From: Xanthomonas translucens pv. cerealis
GTDB lineage: Bacteria; Pseudomonadota; Gammaproteobacteria; Xanthomonadales; Xanthomonadaceae
Reading direction: 5' to 3'
Assembly: GCF_006838285.1 (NCBI RefSeq)
Contig: NZ_CP038228.1
Coordinates: 3,410,001 to 3,474,000, forward strand
DNA length: 64,000 nucleotides
The notes below the pieces were generated by a model. That model was not told the origin of the DNA and searched no databases. It worked only from the letters and a program-made list of their open reading frames with translations. The position numbers and the translations under genes are program-made. This document shows, piece after piece, positions 28,066 through 38,984 of this stretch (positions are counted from its first letter, which is position 1; the number at the start of each line of letters is the position of its first letter).

Positions 28066-28096
28066 GAAAAAAGCCGCCAGGTTCGCTGGCGGCTTT
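28066..28096 (-). terminator. Attenuator terminator of the DAHP synthase leader
   Basis: An 8-bp perfect stem (GCCGCCAG with CTGGCGGC), 5-base loop and a run of six T residues on the minus strand. It sits between the leader peptide stop (28120) and the aroG start (28017), as expected for a transcription attenuator. A small hairpin CTGAAG-TTTC-CTTCAG at 28108-28123 overlaps the leader stop and may take part in the alternative fold. Confidence 0.88.
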
Positions 28097-28119
28097 CGGG
28101 GATGCGGCTGAAGTTTCCT

Positions 28120-28200
28120 TCAGGGTGAACGCACTCCTTCCTCCGCCAGCGGCATCGGAAAACCGTAGTACCAAAAATAAAAGCTGCGGTTGGCGTTCAT
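28120..28200 (-). CDS. Aromatic-rich attenuation leader peptide of aroG
   Basis: A 26-codon reading frame (an in-frame ATG at 28209 would add three residues) starts with MNANRSFYFWYYGFPMP. Seven of nine consecutive residues (FYFWYYGF region) are Phe, Tyr or Trp. It ends 23 bases before an intrinsic terminator and 102 bases before aroG. This is the classical layout of ribosome-mediated attenuation: stalling at aromatic codons when Phe, Tyr or Trp tRNAs are uncharged would favour an antiterminator. No strong ribosome-binding site is visible. Confidence 0.85.
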   Translation of the reverse strand: MNANRSFYFWYYGFPMPLAEEGVRSP

Positions 28201-28262
28201 GGGTTGCATTGATAGCACAGGATTTTTGCGAGTGCCACAGTTGCTGATGCAACTGTGGCTGC

Positions 28263-28351
28263 GGGACTCGGGACTCGGGACTCGGGACTCGCAAGGCAGG
28301 TTAGCGCGCGCAGGTCGGCTCTCGGCTCTTCCGGGTCCCGAGTCCCGACTC
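28263..28351. repeat. GGGACTC-type long inverted repeat, element 1
   Basis: Four perfect tandem copies of GGGACTC (28263-28290) are followed after about 40 bases by the complementary arm (GGGTCCCGAGTCCCGACTC, 28333-28351). It lies between groEL and the aroG leader. The same design with different 7-mers occurs in five other places in this window. Confidence 0.8.
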
Positions 28352-28402
28352 AAAAGCCACCTCGCGCCCGATCGCGTCGTGTGCGTGCCGCCACACAAAC
28401 GC

Positions 28403-28432
28403 AAAAAAAAGCCCCGCATCGCTGCGGGGCTC
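28403..28432 (-). terminator. Rho-independent terminator of groESL
   Basis: Stem GCCCCGCA...TGCGGGGC with a short loop, followed on the minus strand by eight T residues, 43 bases after the groEL stop. Confidence 0.93.
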
Positions 28433-28474
28433 CTTTTTCACTGCGGACTGCAGGTCGGCTTGCGCCGGCGTGGA

Positions 28475-30245
<1,771 letters not shown>

Positions 30246-30260
30246 GCGATCGGCGGCGTT

Positions 30261-30548
30261 TTAGCCGACGATCGCGAGGATGTCGTCTTCGCGCAGCACC
30301 TTGTACTCGACGCCTTCGGCCTTGTAGCTGGAACCGGCGTACTGACCGTAGATGACCTTGTCGCCGACCTTGACCGCCGGGGCGCGGACGCTGCCGTTGT
30401 CCAGCGGCTTGCCGCTGCCGATGGCGACGATCTCGCCCTTGGTGGACTTTTCCTTGGCCGAATCCGGGATCACGATGCCGCCGGCGGAAATTTCGTCGGC
30501 TTCGATCGGCTTAACTACGACGCGGTCGTGAAGCGGCTTGATGCTCAT
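30261..30548 (-). CDS. groES: Co-chaperonin GroES (10 kDa)
   Basis: A 95-residue Hsp10 that caps the GroEL ring. [21 protein letters not shown], the mobile-loop segment [24 protein letters not shown] and the terminal [10 protein letters not shown] are canonical. It is the first gene of the groESL operon. A sigma-32-type promoter and a CIRCE-like element lie upstream. Confidence 0.98.
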   Translation of the reverse strand: MSIKPLHDRVVVKPIEADEISAGGIVIPDSAKEKSTKGEIVAIGSGKPLDNGSVRAPAVKVGDKVIYGQYAGSSYKAEGVEYKVLREDDILAIVG

Positions 30549-30598
30549 TGAGAGAGACCCTCTTAAGTGATTGATTGGTCTAGGAAAGGCTGGCGATG

Positions 30599-30625
30599 TT
30601 AGCACTCGCATGTGACGACTGCCAG
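30599..30625. promoter_or_regulatory. CIRCE-like HrcA operator of groESL
   Basis: TTAGCACTC (30599-30607), nine bases, then GACTGCCAG (30617-30625). The first arm matches the CIRCE consensus perfectly and the second matches GAGTGCTAA at six of nine positions. It lies 51 bases before the groES start, in the transcribed leader downstream of the predicted start site. Confidence 0.75.
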
Positions 30626-30663
30626 CAACGCTCGCGAAAAAACCCGGTACGCCGGGATGCGCA

Positions 30664-30695
30664 AGATGTGGTGCTGGCCGGCGCGCTTTCAAGGG
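30664..30695 (-). promoter_or_regulatory. Sigma-32 (heat-shock) promoter of groESL
   Basis: On the minus strand CCCTTGAAA (-35) is followed after 15 bases by CCACATCT, which matches the sigma-32 -10 consensus CCCCATNT at all but one position. The implied start is near 30657, about 110 bases before groES. Confidence 0.75.
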
Positions 30696-30738
30696 CTGGC
30701 GACAAAAAATTTCGTTTCCGCCGCAGGCCCGGCAGCGG

Positions 30739-30924
30739 ATGCGCCTGCTGTCGACACCGCTCGCGTGGAGCCAGCAGAATCCGCCGGACGCCGCCGAGCG
30801 CGCCCGCAACGAAGTGGTGAACAGCTTCCAGGGCAACCGCAACCCGTTCATCGACCACCCGCAGTGGGCGACCTCCTCGCTGTTCACCTCGGCCAAGCCG
30901 GCGAGCTGCCAGCGGCTCAACTGA
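30739..30924 (+). pseudogene. C-terminal remnant of an endonuclease I (EndA-like) gene
   Basis: A 61-codon frame contains [23 protein letters not shown] and then [18 protein letters not shown], the conserved C-terminal block of endonuclease I family nucleases (E..RN....[12 protein letters not shown]). The catalytic bulk of the enzyme is missing; upstream sequence out to groES carries the groES promoter instead. The remnant begins about 40 bases upstream of the groESL promoter -35, so a rearrangement may have placed groES here. Clearly not a functional nuclease. Confidence 0.75.
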
Positions 30925-31229
30925 GGCGAATCTCCGGCGCGCCGACTGCGGCGCGCAGGGCGCCGCAGGCACCGCGGGTGGCCCGGGTCCATCCGCAGGC
31001 GCTCGCGCCGCGTTGAAGGCTCGGCGGCGGATGGCCGCCGGGCCGCTGCTACCGTGCGCAGCCCCCAGGCCGCAGGGAATTTCCCGCTGCGGATCGGTTC
31101 GCCGTCGCACAGCCCGGCACCAGCCTCCGGCCATCGCGCACCGACCTGCAACCAGCCACCCGCAGACCTGTACTCACGTCCGAACCAGGCCCGGCAAAGC
31201 CCTGCCGGCGTCCCTATACTGTCGGCCGC
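30925..31229. other. Intergenic region upstream of cutA
   Basis: No gene is seen in these 305 bases. A TATACT at 31215-31220 is a possible -10 for cutA; with it the message would start only a few bases before the ATG at 31230. No matching -35 is evident. Confidence 0.4.
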
Positions 31230-31562
31230 ATGTCTTCGCCCCCACTCCGTTTGCTGTTCAGCACCTGCCCCGATCCGGCCAGCGCCGCGCGGATCGCCCA
31301 GGTCTTGGTCGAAGAACGGTTGGCCGCCTGCGTCAGCCGCCTGCCCGGCGTGCACGCCACCTATCGCTGGCAGGACGCCGTGGAGCAGGCCGAGGAAGTG
31401 CTGCTGCTCATCAAGACCGCCGCCGACCGCATCCCCGCGCTGCAACAGCGGCTGAGCGAACTGCACCCCTACGACGTTCCCGAACTGATCGAGGTCGAGG
31501 TGGCCGGCGGCCTGCCCGCCTACCTGCAGTGGGTGTACGCCGAAACCCGTGAGGAACCGTAA
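31230..31562 (+). CDS. cutA: Divalent-cation tolerance protein CutA
   Basis: A 110-residue CutA1 protein, a trimeric PII-like fold linked to metal tolerance, whose molecular role is unsettled. Features: [29 protein letters not shown] at the N-terminus and the signature [13 protein letters not shown] near 80-92. It lies just before dsbD on the same strand; its stop is four bases before the dsbD ATG at 31567. The cutA-dsbD order is a common gammaproteobacterial arrangement. Confidence 0.95.
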   Translation: MSSPPLRLLFSTCPDPASAARIAQVLVEERLAACVSRLPGVHATYRWQDAVEQAEEVLLLIKTAADRIPALQQRLSELHPYDVPELIEVEVAGGLPAYLQWVYAETREEP

Positions 31563-31566
31563 GCCG

Positions 31567-33852
31567 ATGACCGTGTTGCACCGTATCGCCGCCCTGTGCC
31601 TGCTGGCCCTGGCCGCCTTCCCCGCCCTGGCGGTCGAGGAAAAGGATCTGCTGCCGGTCGATCAGGCCTTCGTGCTCACCGCGCAGGCGCCCGAGCGCGG
31701 CCGCATCGAACTGCACTGGAAGATCGCCGACGGCTACTACCTGTACCGGCACCGGATCGCGGTGCGCGTGCTGAGCAGCTTCAAGCCCAACCCGACCCTG
31801 CAACTGCCGGCCGGGCACAAGAAGACCGACCCGTACTTCGGCGAGGTGGAAACCTATCGCGGCGAGTTGAACGCGGTGCAGAGCGGCGTCGCCGATCCCG
31901 CCACGACCAGCGTGCAGGTGGAGGTGCGCTACCAGGGCTGCGCCGACGCCGGCGTGTGCTATCCGCCGCAGAAGCGCGTGCTCAAGGTGGCGCTGCCGGC
32001 GGCCGAGGCCGGCGCGGCGGCGGCCGCTGGCTCGCCGCTGCCGGGCAGCGCGCCAGGCGCGGCCGGCCCCGCCGCCAAGCCGTTGTTCGGCGGCGGTGCC
32101 GGTGCGGTGCAAGGCCTGCCGCTACCGTCGGACCAGGCGTTCGGCTTCGAGGCCATCGTCGGCGACGGCAACACCCTGCTGCTGCGCTTCACCCCGGCGC
32201 CGGGCTACTACCTGTATCGCGACCGCACCGCGCTGGCACTGGAAGGCGCGGCGGGCATCCGCACCGGCCTGCCGCGCTGGCCGCAGGGCCGCTCGCACCA
32301 GGACGAGCACTTCGGCAACGTGGTGGTGTATTTCGACCAGACCGAGGTCAGCGTGCCGCTGCAGCGCCAGCGCGCCGATGCCGCCGAAGCGACCCTGGTC
32401 GCCACCTTCCAGGGCTGCCAGACCGAAGGCATCTGCTATCCGCCGATGACCCGGCGGGTGAAGCTGTCGCTGCCCAAGGGCAAGCTCAGCCCCGCCGACC
32501 AGGCCGAGGTGGCACCGTTGCTGGTCACCCCGCTGAACAGCAGCCAGGCCGATGCCAACGTCGCGGCGGCTGACACGGCGGCACCGGTGACCGCGCGCGA
32601 TGGGGCGAGTGCGCCCGATGCCTCGGCGCACAACGCCGCGCGCAGCACCGCGCCGGTGGCGGAACCGCAAAGCCTGTTGTGGATGCTGCTGCTGGCGCTG
32701 GGCGGCGGCCTGGTGCTGAACCTGCTGCCGTGCGTGCTGCCGATCCTGTCGCTGAAGGTGCTGGGCGTGGCGCAGAGCGGCGAGAGCCGCAGCCGCGCGC
32801 GCAGCCATGCGCTGTGGTACACGCTGGGCGTGCTGGTGTCCTTCGCCGTGGTCGGCGGCATCGCCGTCGCCGCGCGCCTGCTGTGGGGCTTCCAGCTGCA
32901 GCGCCCGGGCTTCGTCGCAGTACTGGTGTACCTGATGTTCGTGGTCGGCTTGAGCCTATCGGGCGTGTTCACCCTCAGCGCCAATCTTGGCGGGCTGGGC
33001 CAGTCGCTGTCCTCGCGCAGCGGCCCGGTCGGCGACTTCTTCACCGGCGTGCTGGCTTGCGTGGTATCCAGCGCCTGCATCGGCCCGTTCATGGGCCCGG
33101 CACTGGGATATGCGCTGACCGCGCCGCCGGCGATGGCGATGCTGGTGTTCCTGACCCTGGGCCTGGGCCTGGCGCTGCCGTTCCTGCTGATCGGCTTCGT
33201 GCCGTCGCTGGCCAGGCGCCTGCCCAAGCCCGGCGCGTGGATGGAAACGCTCAAGCAGGTGCTGGCGTTCCCGATGTACCTGACCGCGATCTGGCTGCTG
33301 TGGGTGCTGGGCAAGCAGCGCGGGGTGGACGCGGTGGCGTTGCTGCTGGTCGGCGCCACCCTGTTGGCGCTGGGCCTGTGGTGGTTCGAGCGCGCACGCT
33401 GGCGCGGCCACAAGACGGGCATGCGCCTGGCCAGCGTATTGCTGCTGCTGGCACTGGTGCCGGCCTGGGGCGTGACGCGGCTGGCGCCGCCCGGCGCCAC
33501 AGTGGAGCGCAACACGGTGGCGTATTCGCCGCAGATGCTTGACCGGCTGCGTACCGACAACCGCGTGGTGTTCGTCAACATGACCGCCGACTGGTGCGTG
33601 ACCTGCAAGGCCAACGAGCGCAACGTGTTCAGCAGCGACGCCTTCCGCGACACGCTCAAGCGCGTGGATGCGGTGTACATGAAGGGCGACTGGACCAACG
33701 AGGACGAGCGCATCAGCGCCTTCCTCGCCGAACACAAGGCGGTGGGGGTGCCGCTGTACGTGGTCTACGGCCCGGGCGCGCCGCCGACCGTGCTGCCGCC
33801 GGTACTGAGCCAGGCGGTGGTCGAGGACGCGCTGCTGCGCGCCTCGCGATGA
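31567..33852 (+). CDS. dsbD: Thiol:disulfide interchange protein DsbD with duplicated alpha domain
   Basis: Inner-membrane electron conductor that passes reducing power from thioredoxin to periplasmic thiol pathways. The 761 residues exceed the 565 of E. coli DsbD because the N-terminal alpha domain is present twice: about 20-150 ([21 protein letters not shown]) and about 185-315 ([21 protein letters not shown]), each with its own Cys pair. Then come eight transmembrane helices with the redox cysteines in [10 protein letters not shown] and [10 protein letters not shown], and a C-terminal thioredoxin domain with ADWCVTCK (about 678). ATG at 31567 gives a clean signal peptide. Its stop overlaps the next ATG. 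Confidence 0.95.
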   Translation: MTVLHRIAALCLLALAAFPALAVEEKDLLPVDQAFVLTAQAPERGRIELHWKIADGYYLYRHRIAVRVLSSFKPNPTLQLPAGHKKTDPYFGEVETYRGELNAVQSGVADPATTSVQVEVRYQGCADAGVCYPPQKRVLKVALPAAEAGAAAAAGSPLPGSAPGAAGPAAKPLFGGGAGAVQGLPLPSDQAFGFEAIVGDGNTLLLRFTPAPGYYLYRDRTALALEGAAGIRTGLPRWPQGRSHQDEHFGNVVVYFDQTEVSVPLQRQRADAAEATLVATFQGCQTEGICYPPMTRRVKLSLPKGKLSPADQAEVAPLLVTPLNSSQADANVAAADTAAPVTARDGASAPDASAHNAARSTAPVAEPQSLLWMLLLALGGGLVLNLLPCVLPILSLKVLGVAQSGESRSRARSHALWYTLGVLVSFAVVGGIAVAARLLWGFQLQRPGFVAVLVYLMFVVGLSLSGVFTLSANLGGLGQSLSSRSGPVGDFFTGVLACVVSSACIGPFMGPALGYALTAPPAMAMLVFLTLGLGLALPFLLIGFVPSLARRLPKPGAWMETLKQVLAFPMYLTAIWLLWVLGKQRGVDAVALLLVGATLLALGLWWFERARWRGHKTGMRLASVLLLLALVPAWGVTRLAPPGATVERNTVAYSPQMLDRLRTDNRVVFVNMTADWCVTCKANERNVFSSDAFRDTLKRVDAVYMKGDWTNEDERISAFLAEHKAVGVPLYVVYGPGAPPTVLPPVLSQAVVEDALLRASR

Positions 33853-34409
33853 AGGCCACGCCGCCGCGTCTGTTCGCGGTGGCGGTGATCGCGGCGGCGC
33901 TGGGCCTGCTCGCCGCGCAATTCTGGTGGCATAGGCCGGCTGACACGCCGACCAGCGACAGCGCGGTGCCCACAGGCGTCGTTGCGGCCGGCCCAGGCGA
34001 CCTGGCACCGGCGCTGCGCCTGCCCACGCTCGACGGCGGCAGCCTGACCCTGGCCCAGTTCCGCGGCCGCCCGCTGCTGGTCAACGTCTGGGCAAGCTGG
34101 TGCGAACCGTGCGTGCGCGAGATGCCGGAGCTCGATCGGCTGGCGCGCGCGCAGCAGGCCGACGGCCTGCAGGTGCTGGGCATCGCCCTGGACCGTCCCC
34201 GGGACGTGCGCGCGTTCCTGCAGCGGATCCCGATCGCCTACCCGATCGCGCTGGAAACCCCCGGCCCGGCCGACGCCAGCGTGCGCCTGGGTGACACCCA
34301 GGGCCTGCTGCCGTACAGCGTGCTGATCGACGCCAACGGCCGCATCGTGCGGCAGAAGCTGGGGCCGTTCGCGCCGGGCGAAGCGGAACGCTGGGCGCAG
34401 TTGCCGTAG
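33849..34409 (+). CDS. TlpA/ResA-like membrane-anchored thioredoxin
   Basis: A 186-residue thiol-disulfide oxidoreductase. An N-terminal hydrophobic anchor (about 7-25) places the domain in the periplasm. The active site is WCEPC in NVWASWCEPCVREMPEL (about 86-90), and the cis-proline region is GLLPYSVLID. It overlaps the dsbD stop by four bases (ATGA), so translation is coupled; DsbD is the likely electron donor. The target could be cytochrome c maturation or general disulfide repair; the sequence does not decide. Confidence 0.9.
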   Translation: MKATPPRLFAVAVIAAALGLLAAQFWWHRPADTPTSDSAVPTGVVAAGPGDLAPALRLPTLDGGSLTLAQFRGRPLLVNVWASWCEPCVREMPELDRLARAQQADGLQVLGIALDRPRDVRAFLQRIPIAYPIALETPGPADASVRLGDTQGLLPYSVLIDANGRIVRQKLGPFAPGEAERWAQLP

Positions 34410-34459
34410 GTGCTGGTTTGCGCACTCGCTCCTGTACCCGTTTACGCACTCGCCCCTAT

Positions 34460-34522
34460 GGGCGGCTTCAGCCGCGACCGGACTTCACCGGTAAGATCCG
34501 GTCGCGGCTGAAGCTCCTGCAA
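34460..34522. repeat. REP-like palindrome, copy 3
   Basis: GGCTTCAGCCGCGACCGG and, after about 20 bases, CCGGTCGCGGCTGAAG form one long hairpin between two convergent genes. The arms belong to the family at 17812-18117. It may double as a bidirectional terminator. Confidence 0.85.
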
Positions 34523-34553
34523 GGGATCGGGATCGTTGCCTGGATCGGATGCG

Positions 34554-35951
34554 CTACACCGCCTGCCGCTGCGCCTCGCCGCCGACGCCGCCGCCTGTAA
34601 CCCACGCCTGCCCCAACGCCGCCAGTTCCGCGGCCAGGCGCTGCGCGCCGGCGCGCAATTCCGGCACCGCGGTGATTTCCCACAGGCCGCCGCGCAGCAG
34701 CGGTCCCAGGCAGTACAGCCCGGCCACCGGATGGCCGCTGCCGTCGCGCACCTGCAAACGCGCGTCCACCACCAAGCCCAGGCCCAGCGGATCGGCCTGC
34801 AGCAGGCCCGCATCGCGCATCGTGGCGATCAGCGGATGGCTGGTGCGGGCAACGTCGGTGTCCAGCCCGGTGGCGCGGATCAGCACGTCGAAGTCTTCGG
34901 TGCGCGCGCTGTAGCTGGCGCGGTCGCGGATCACCGCCTCCACCGCATGTTCGCCCAGCCGCGCGCGCAGCAGGCGACCGGCGCGGATGCGCAACTGGCC
35001 CTGTTGCTGCATCTGCGCCAGCGCAGTGGCCGCGGCCGGCGCCAGCCGATGCCGCGCCACTTCCCAATACGGGCGCAGGTGGCGCAGGAACCGCGAGCGC
35101 GCCGCCGGCGCCAGGCCTTTCCAGAACGGCTGCAGATGCGGACGCAGCGCGTCAACCACGCAGCGCCAGTCCTCCACCACCGTGGTCAGCTGGCGCAGGC
35201 TGCGCACCAGTCCGGTGAGGTCGTGGTTGCGCAGCGCCTGCGCCACGCGTGGCGGCAGCGTCACCGGCGCGCCCGGGTGGGCCAGGTGCGCCTGCGGCGC
35301 CAGACCGCGCCGCGACAACGCGGTGATCGGACCGCGATGGCCACGCCGGCGCAGGGTCAGCGCGACATCGGCCATGGTCAGACCGGTGCCGACCAGCAAC
35401 AGCCGCGCCTGCGGCGGCACCTCGTCCAGCACCCCATCCTGCCACGGCCAGCCGATGTAGCGGCGGTGCACCGCCAGGCGCGGCCCGATGCCGGGCAGCG
35501 CCGCCGGCGGCAGCGCGCCGATCGCCAGCACCACCACGTCGCTGACCACATCCTCGCCATTGGCCAGGAAGATGCGGAAGCCGTCCGGGCCGCGTTCCAC
35601 CGCCACCGCCTCTTCGCTCACCCGCGCCACCTCCACCGCCGAAGAGGCCAGCGCCGCGTCCAGGTGCTGCTCCAGGTAACGGCCGTAGCGCAGCCGCGGC
35701 AGGAAGTCCAGGCGCTGCCCGGCGTCGAGTTGCAAGGCGTCGGCGAACCCGCCCGGATCCTGCGGGTCCACGCCCAGGTCCTTGGCGCGCACGTTCAACA
35801 GATGTTCCGGCCGCGCTGCGCCATAGGCGATGCCGCGGCCGAAGGTATCGGCCACGCCGATCAACGTCAGCCGGCTGGCCGTTCCCTGCCTGGCCAGGGC
35901 CGCGGCCAACAGGTTGCCGCAGAATCCTGCGCCGATGATCGCAATTCGCAT
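34554..35951 (-). CDS. FAD/NAD(P)-binding oxidoreductase-like protein
   Basis: A 465-residue protein with an N-terminal Rossmann FAD-binding motif (IAIIGAGFCGNLLAAAL, about 3-19) and a second nucleotide-binding glycine motif (LLLVGTGLTMADVAL, about 185-199). The pattern fits the FAD-NAD(P)-binding family that includes uncharacterised HpaF/YdhS-like proteins. GRGIAYG near residue 40 and the ATG motif VLIRATGLDTD are typical. I choose ATG at 35951; a GTG at 35960 is also possible. Substrate unknown and no informative neighbours. Confidence 0.8.
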   Translation of the reverse strand: MRIAIIGAGFCGNLLAAALARQGTASRLTLIGVADTFGRGIAYGAARPEHLLNVRAKDLGVDPQDPGGFADALQLDAGQRLDFLPRLRYGRYLEQHLDAALASSAVEVARVSEEAVAVERGPDGFRIFLANGEDVVSDVVVLAIGALPPAALPGIGPRLAVHRRYIGWPWQDGVLDEVPPQARLLLVGTGLTMADVALTLRRRGHRGPITALSRRGLAPQAHLAHPGAPVTLPPRVAQALRNHDLTGLVRSLRQLTTVVEDWRCVVDALRPHLQPFWKGLAPAARSRFLRHLRPYWEVARHRLAPAAATALAQMQQQGQLRIRAGRLLRARLGEHAVEAVIRDRASYSARTEDFDVLIRATGLDTDVARTSHPLIATMRDAGLLQADPLGLGLVVDARLQVRDGSGHPVAGLYCLGPLLRGGLWEITAVPELRAGAQRLAAELAALGQAWVTGGGVGGEAQRQAV

Positions 35952-36430
35952 GGCGTGCACTCGTGGCTGTTTGGAGCGCCCTTTGTGCCCGGGATGCCGG
36001 CCGCGTGTGTAAATGGCCGGTTAATGCGCACCACATGGCGCATGCCGATCGGGCATCAGCAGATGCGCCTGACGCATGAGCGGCGGCCGATCGGTCTCGA
36101 TCCGGGCCGGCGTTGGCCGCGCATGCCGGCACGGCCACGCAGGCACTCCGCCGACTCAGCGAAGATCCGCTCCGGCCAACGCCGTCTGCACCGATTGCCT
36201 GCGCCCCGAGGATCCAGCCCATCGGCGCCATTGCCGGCGCGTCGGCCGATGCGGCCGAACCGCAAACGCACAGGCGATTCATGAACGAACGTGTAGCTTG
36301 GCCCTGCCCGCTGCTGGCGCGGTCCTCGCGCAGAAACAAAACGCCCGTTTAAAACAGCCGCAACTTCGCCGAACTGGACAGTAATCCCGGCTTCGCGCAG
36401 ACTCCCGCCCTTTCCGCTGCTTTGTCTTCC
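35952..36430. other. Intergenic region upstream of aroQ
   Basis: No convincing gene, operator or repeat is seen in these 479 bases between divergent genes. A more AT-rich patch at 36335-36362 may hold the aroQ promoter. Confidence 0.4.
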
Positions 36431-36877
36431 ATGGCGCGACTGCTGCTGTTGCACGGCCCCAACCTCAACCTGCTCGGCACCCGCGAGCCGGGAATGTATG
36501 GGCATACCACGCTGGCGCAGATCGATGCGGCGCTGCTCGCGCAGGCCACGGCCGCCGGGCACCAGCTGGACAGCCTGCAGTCCAACGCCGAGCACGTGCT
36601 GGTGGAGCGGGTGCAGGCCGCGCGCAGCGACGGCACCGGCTTCATCCTGATCAACCCGGCCGCGTTCACCCATACCTCGGTAGCGCTGCGCGACGCGTTG
36701 GCGGCGGTGGCGATCCCGTTCATCGAGATCCACCTGTCCAACCCGCACAGCCGCGAGCCGTTCCGCCATCACAGCTATTTCAGCGACCATGCGCTCGGCG
36801 TGATCTGCGGCTTCGGCGCCGACAGCTACCGCTATGCGCTGGACGCGGCGCTGGCCCGGCTGGGAGCCAGCGCATGA
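36431..36877 (+). CDS. aroQ: 3-dehydroquinate dehydratase, type II
   Basis: A 148-residue type II dehydroquinase, which converts 3-dehydroquinate to 3-dehydroshikimate in the shikimate pathway. Catalytic Tyr is in [16 protein letters not shown], the active-site loop is included in it, and [16 protein letters not shown] and [17 protein letters not shown] hold the substrate-binding Asn and His. ATG at 36431 fits the family; a frame start at 36422 adds only three residues. It is followed by accB, the usual xanthomonad order. Confidence 0.96.
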   Translation: MARLLLLHGPNLNLLGTREPGMYGHTTLAQIDAALLAQATAAGHQLDSLQSNAEHVLVERVQAARSDGTGFILINPAAFTHTSVALRDALAAVAIPFIEIHLSNPHSREPFRHHSYFSDHALGVICGFGADSYRYALDAALARLGASA

Positions 36878-36982
36878 ACGGCAACCCCGGCTTCAGCGCG
36901 CGTCGCGCGGCGCTGCGCCACCCTCTCCGCGTTCGCCGGGCCGCGTGCCCGGTCATTTCCCGATTCACCTCAAGAGGCCGTT

Positions 36983-37468
36983 ATGGATCTGCGTAAAATC
37001 AAGAAGCTGATCGACCTGCTGGAAGAATCCAATCTCGCCGAGATCGAGATCAAGGAAGGCGAGGAAAGCGTGCGCCTGGCGCGCACGCCCAAGGGCATGA
37101 TCGCCAGCGCCCCGCAGTACGCACCGGCACCGGCCCCCTCAGCCGCGCCGCCTGCGGCCGCGCCGATGCCGATGAGCTCGCCCACCGAGGCCTCCACCGG
37201 CGGCACCGCCAAGCCCGGCAACGCCCTGCCCGAAGGCCACGTGCTGCGCGCGCCGATGGTCGGCACCTTCTACACCTCGCCGTCGCCGGACAAACCGGCC
37301 TTCGTCACGATCGGCCAGGCGGTCAAGGCCGGCGAGACCCTGGCGATCATCGAGGCGATGAAGATGTTCAACCCGATCGAAGCCGACATCTCCGGCACCA
37401 TCGTCGCGATCCTCAGCGAAAGCGGCGTGCCGGTGGAGTTCGATCAGCCGTTGTTCGTGATTGGCTAA
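36983..37468 (+). CDS. accB: Biotin carboxyl carrier protein of acetyl-CoA carboxylase
   Basis: A 161-residue BCCP. The N-terminal [20 protein letters not shown] helix, an Ala/Pro-rich linker (about 45-85) and the C-terminal biotinyl domain are visible; the biotinylated lysine is in EAMKMFN (about 126-132). It carries biotin between AccC and the carboxyltransferase in fatty acid synthesis. An AAGAGG ribosome-binding site precedes the ATG. accC follows after 143 bases that contain an inverted repeat. Confidence 0.97.
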   Translation: MDLRKIKKLIDLLEESNLAEIEIKEGEESVRLARTPKGMIASAPQYAPAPAPSAAPPAAAPMPMSSPTEASTGGTAKPGNALPEGHVLRAPMVGTFYTSPSPDKPAFVTIGQAVKAGETLAIIEAMKMFNPIEADISGTIVAILSESGVPVEFDQPLFVIG

Positions 37469-37472
37469 GCCG

Positions 37473-37580
37473 CCGGGACCGGGGACCAGGGACCGGGGAC
37501 CGGGAAAGGCAAAAGCCCCAAAGCGCGTGCGCTTGGCTCCTGCTCTTCCCGGTCCGCGGTCTGCGGTCCCCGGTCCCGAA
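37473..37580. repeat. GGGACCG-type inverted repeat between accB and accC, element 3
   Basis: GGGACCGGGGACCAGGGACC and further units (37474-37504) are answered by CCCGGTCCGCGGTCTGCGGT and CCCCGGTCCCG (37548-37578). Both arms use the same GGGACCG variant, so they can pair over about 30 bases. It lies inside the accBC operon. Confidence 0.8.
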
Positions 37581-37611
37581 GAGACAACCCCGTGCTTCGG
37601 AACCCCATCCC

Positions 37612-38979
37612 ATGCTAGATAAAGTCGTCATCGCCAATCGCGGCGAAATCGCGCTGCGCATCCTGCGCGCGTGCCATACGCTCGGCATCCGCACGGTCGC
37701 GGTGCATTCCACCGTCGATCGCAACCTCAAGCACGTGGCCATGGCCGACGAGTCGGTGTGCATCGGCCCGGCGGCGTCGGCCGAGAGCTACCTCAACATC
37801 CCGGCGCTGATCGCCGCGGCCGAGGTCACCGACGCGCAGGCCATCCATCCCGGCTACGGTTTCCTGTCGGAGAACGCCGACTTCGCCGAGCGCGTGGAGC
37901 AGTCCGGTTTCATCTTCATCGGCCCCAAGGCCGACACCATCCGCCTGATGGGCGACAAGGTCGAGGCGATCCGCGCGATGAAAGCCGCCGGCGTGCCGTG
38001 CGTGCCCGGCTCGGGCGGCCCGCTGGGCGACGACATCGTCGCCAATACCAAGGTCGCGCGCGAGATCGGCTACCCGGTGATCATCAAGGCGGCCGGCGGC
38101 GGCGGCGGCCGCGGCATGCGCGTGGTGCATTCGGAGGCGGCGCTGAAGGCGGCGATCGAGACCACCAAGTCCGAGGCCAAGGCCGCTTTCAGCAACGACC
38201 AGGTGTACATGGAGAAGTTCCTGGAGAATCCGCGCCATGTGGAGATCCAGGTGCTGGCCGACGGCCAGGGCAACGCCATCCACCTGGGCGAGCGCGACTG
38301 CTCGATGCAGCGCCGCCACCAGAAGGTGGTCGAAGAAGCCCCCGCGCCGGGCATCACCGAGCAGTTGCGCAGCGAGATCGGCAAGGTCTGCGTGGATGCC
38401 TGCGTGCGCATCGGCTATCGCGGCGCCGGCACCTTCGAATTCCTGTTCGAGGGCGGCCGTTTCTACTTCATCGAAATGAACACACGCATCCAGGTCGAGC
38501 ACCCGGTCACCGAGCGCATCACCGGCATCGATCTGGTCTGCGAACAGCTGCGTATCGCCGCCGGCCACAAGCTGAGCATCAAGCAAAGCGACATCGTGCT
38601 GCGCGGCCACGCCATCGAATGCCGGATCAACGCCGAGGATCCGGAAACCTTCATGCCCAACCCGGGCCTGATCACCGCCTTCCATCCGCCCGGCGGCCCC
38701 GGCGTGCGCGTGGACACGCACATCTACAGCGGCTACAAGGTGCCGCCGAACTACGACTCGATGATCGGCAAGCTGATCGTGCACGGCCCCGACCGCGACA
38801 CCGCGATCGCGCGCATGCGCGTGGCGCTGAGCGAGATGGTGGTGGACGGGATCAAGACCAACATCCCGCTGCAGCAGCGGATCATGCGCGACAAGGGCTT
38901 TCAGGCCGGCGGGCAGAACATCCACTACCTGGAAAAGCGCCTGGCCGAGCGCAAGAACAAGTCGATTGCGTTGGTGTGA
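37612..38979 (+). CDS. accC: Biotin carboxylase subunit of acetyl-CoA carboxylase
   Basis: A 455-residue ATP-grasp enzyme that carboxylates the biotin of Acc[21 protein letters not shown], the glycine-rich ATP loop [15 protein letters not shown], and the catalytic segment [14 protein letters not shown] are canonical; length matches E. coli (449). Forms the AccBC operon with the upstream gene. Confidence 0.98.
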   Translation: MLDKVVIANRGEIALRILRACHTLGIRTVAVHSTVDRNLKHVAMADESVCIGPAASAESYLNIPALIAAAEVTDAQAIHPGYGFLSENADFAERVEQSGFIFIGPKADTIRLMGDKVEAIRAMKAAGVPCVPGSGGPLGDDIVANTKVAREIGYPVIIKAAGGGGGRGMRVVHSEAALKAAIETTKSEAKAAFSNDQVYMEKFLENPRHVEIQVLADGQGNAIHLGERDCSMQRRHQKVVEEAPAPGITEQLRSEIGKVCVDACVRIGYRGAGTFEFLFEGGRFYFIEMNTRIQVEHPVTERITGIDLVCEQLRIAAGHKLSIKQSDIVLRGHAIECRINAEDPETFMPNPGLITAFHPPGGPGVRVDTHIYSGYKVPPNYDSMIGKLIVHGPDRDTAIARMRVALSEMVVDGIKTNIPLQQRIMRDKGFQAGGQNIHYLEKRLAERKNKSIALV

Positions 38980-38984
38980 GAGCC

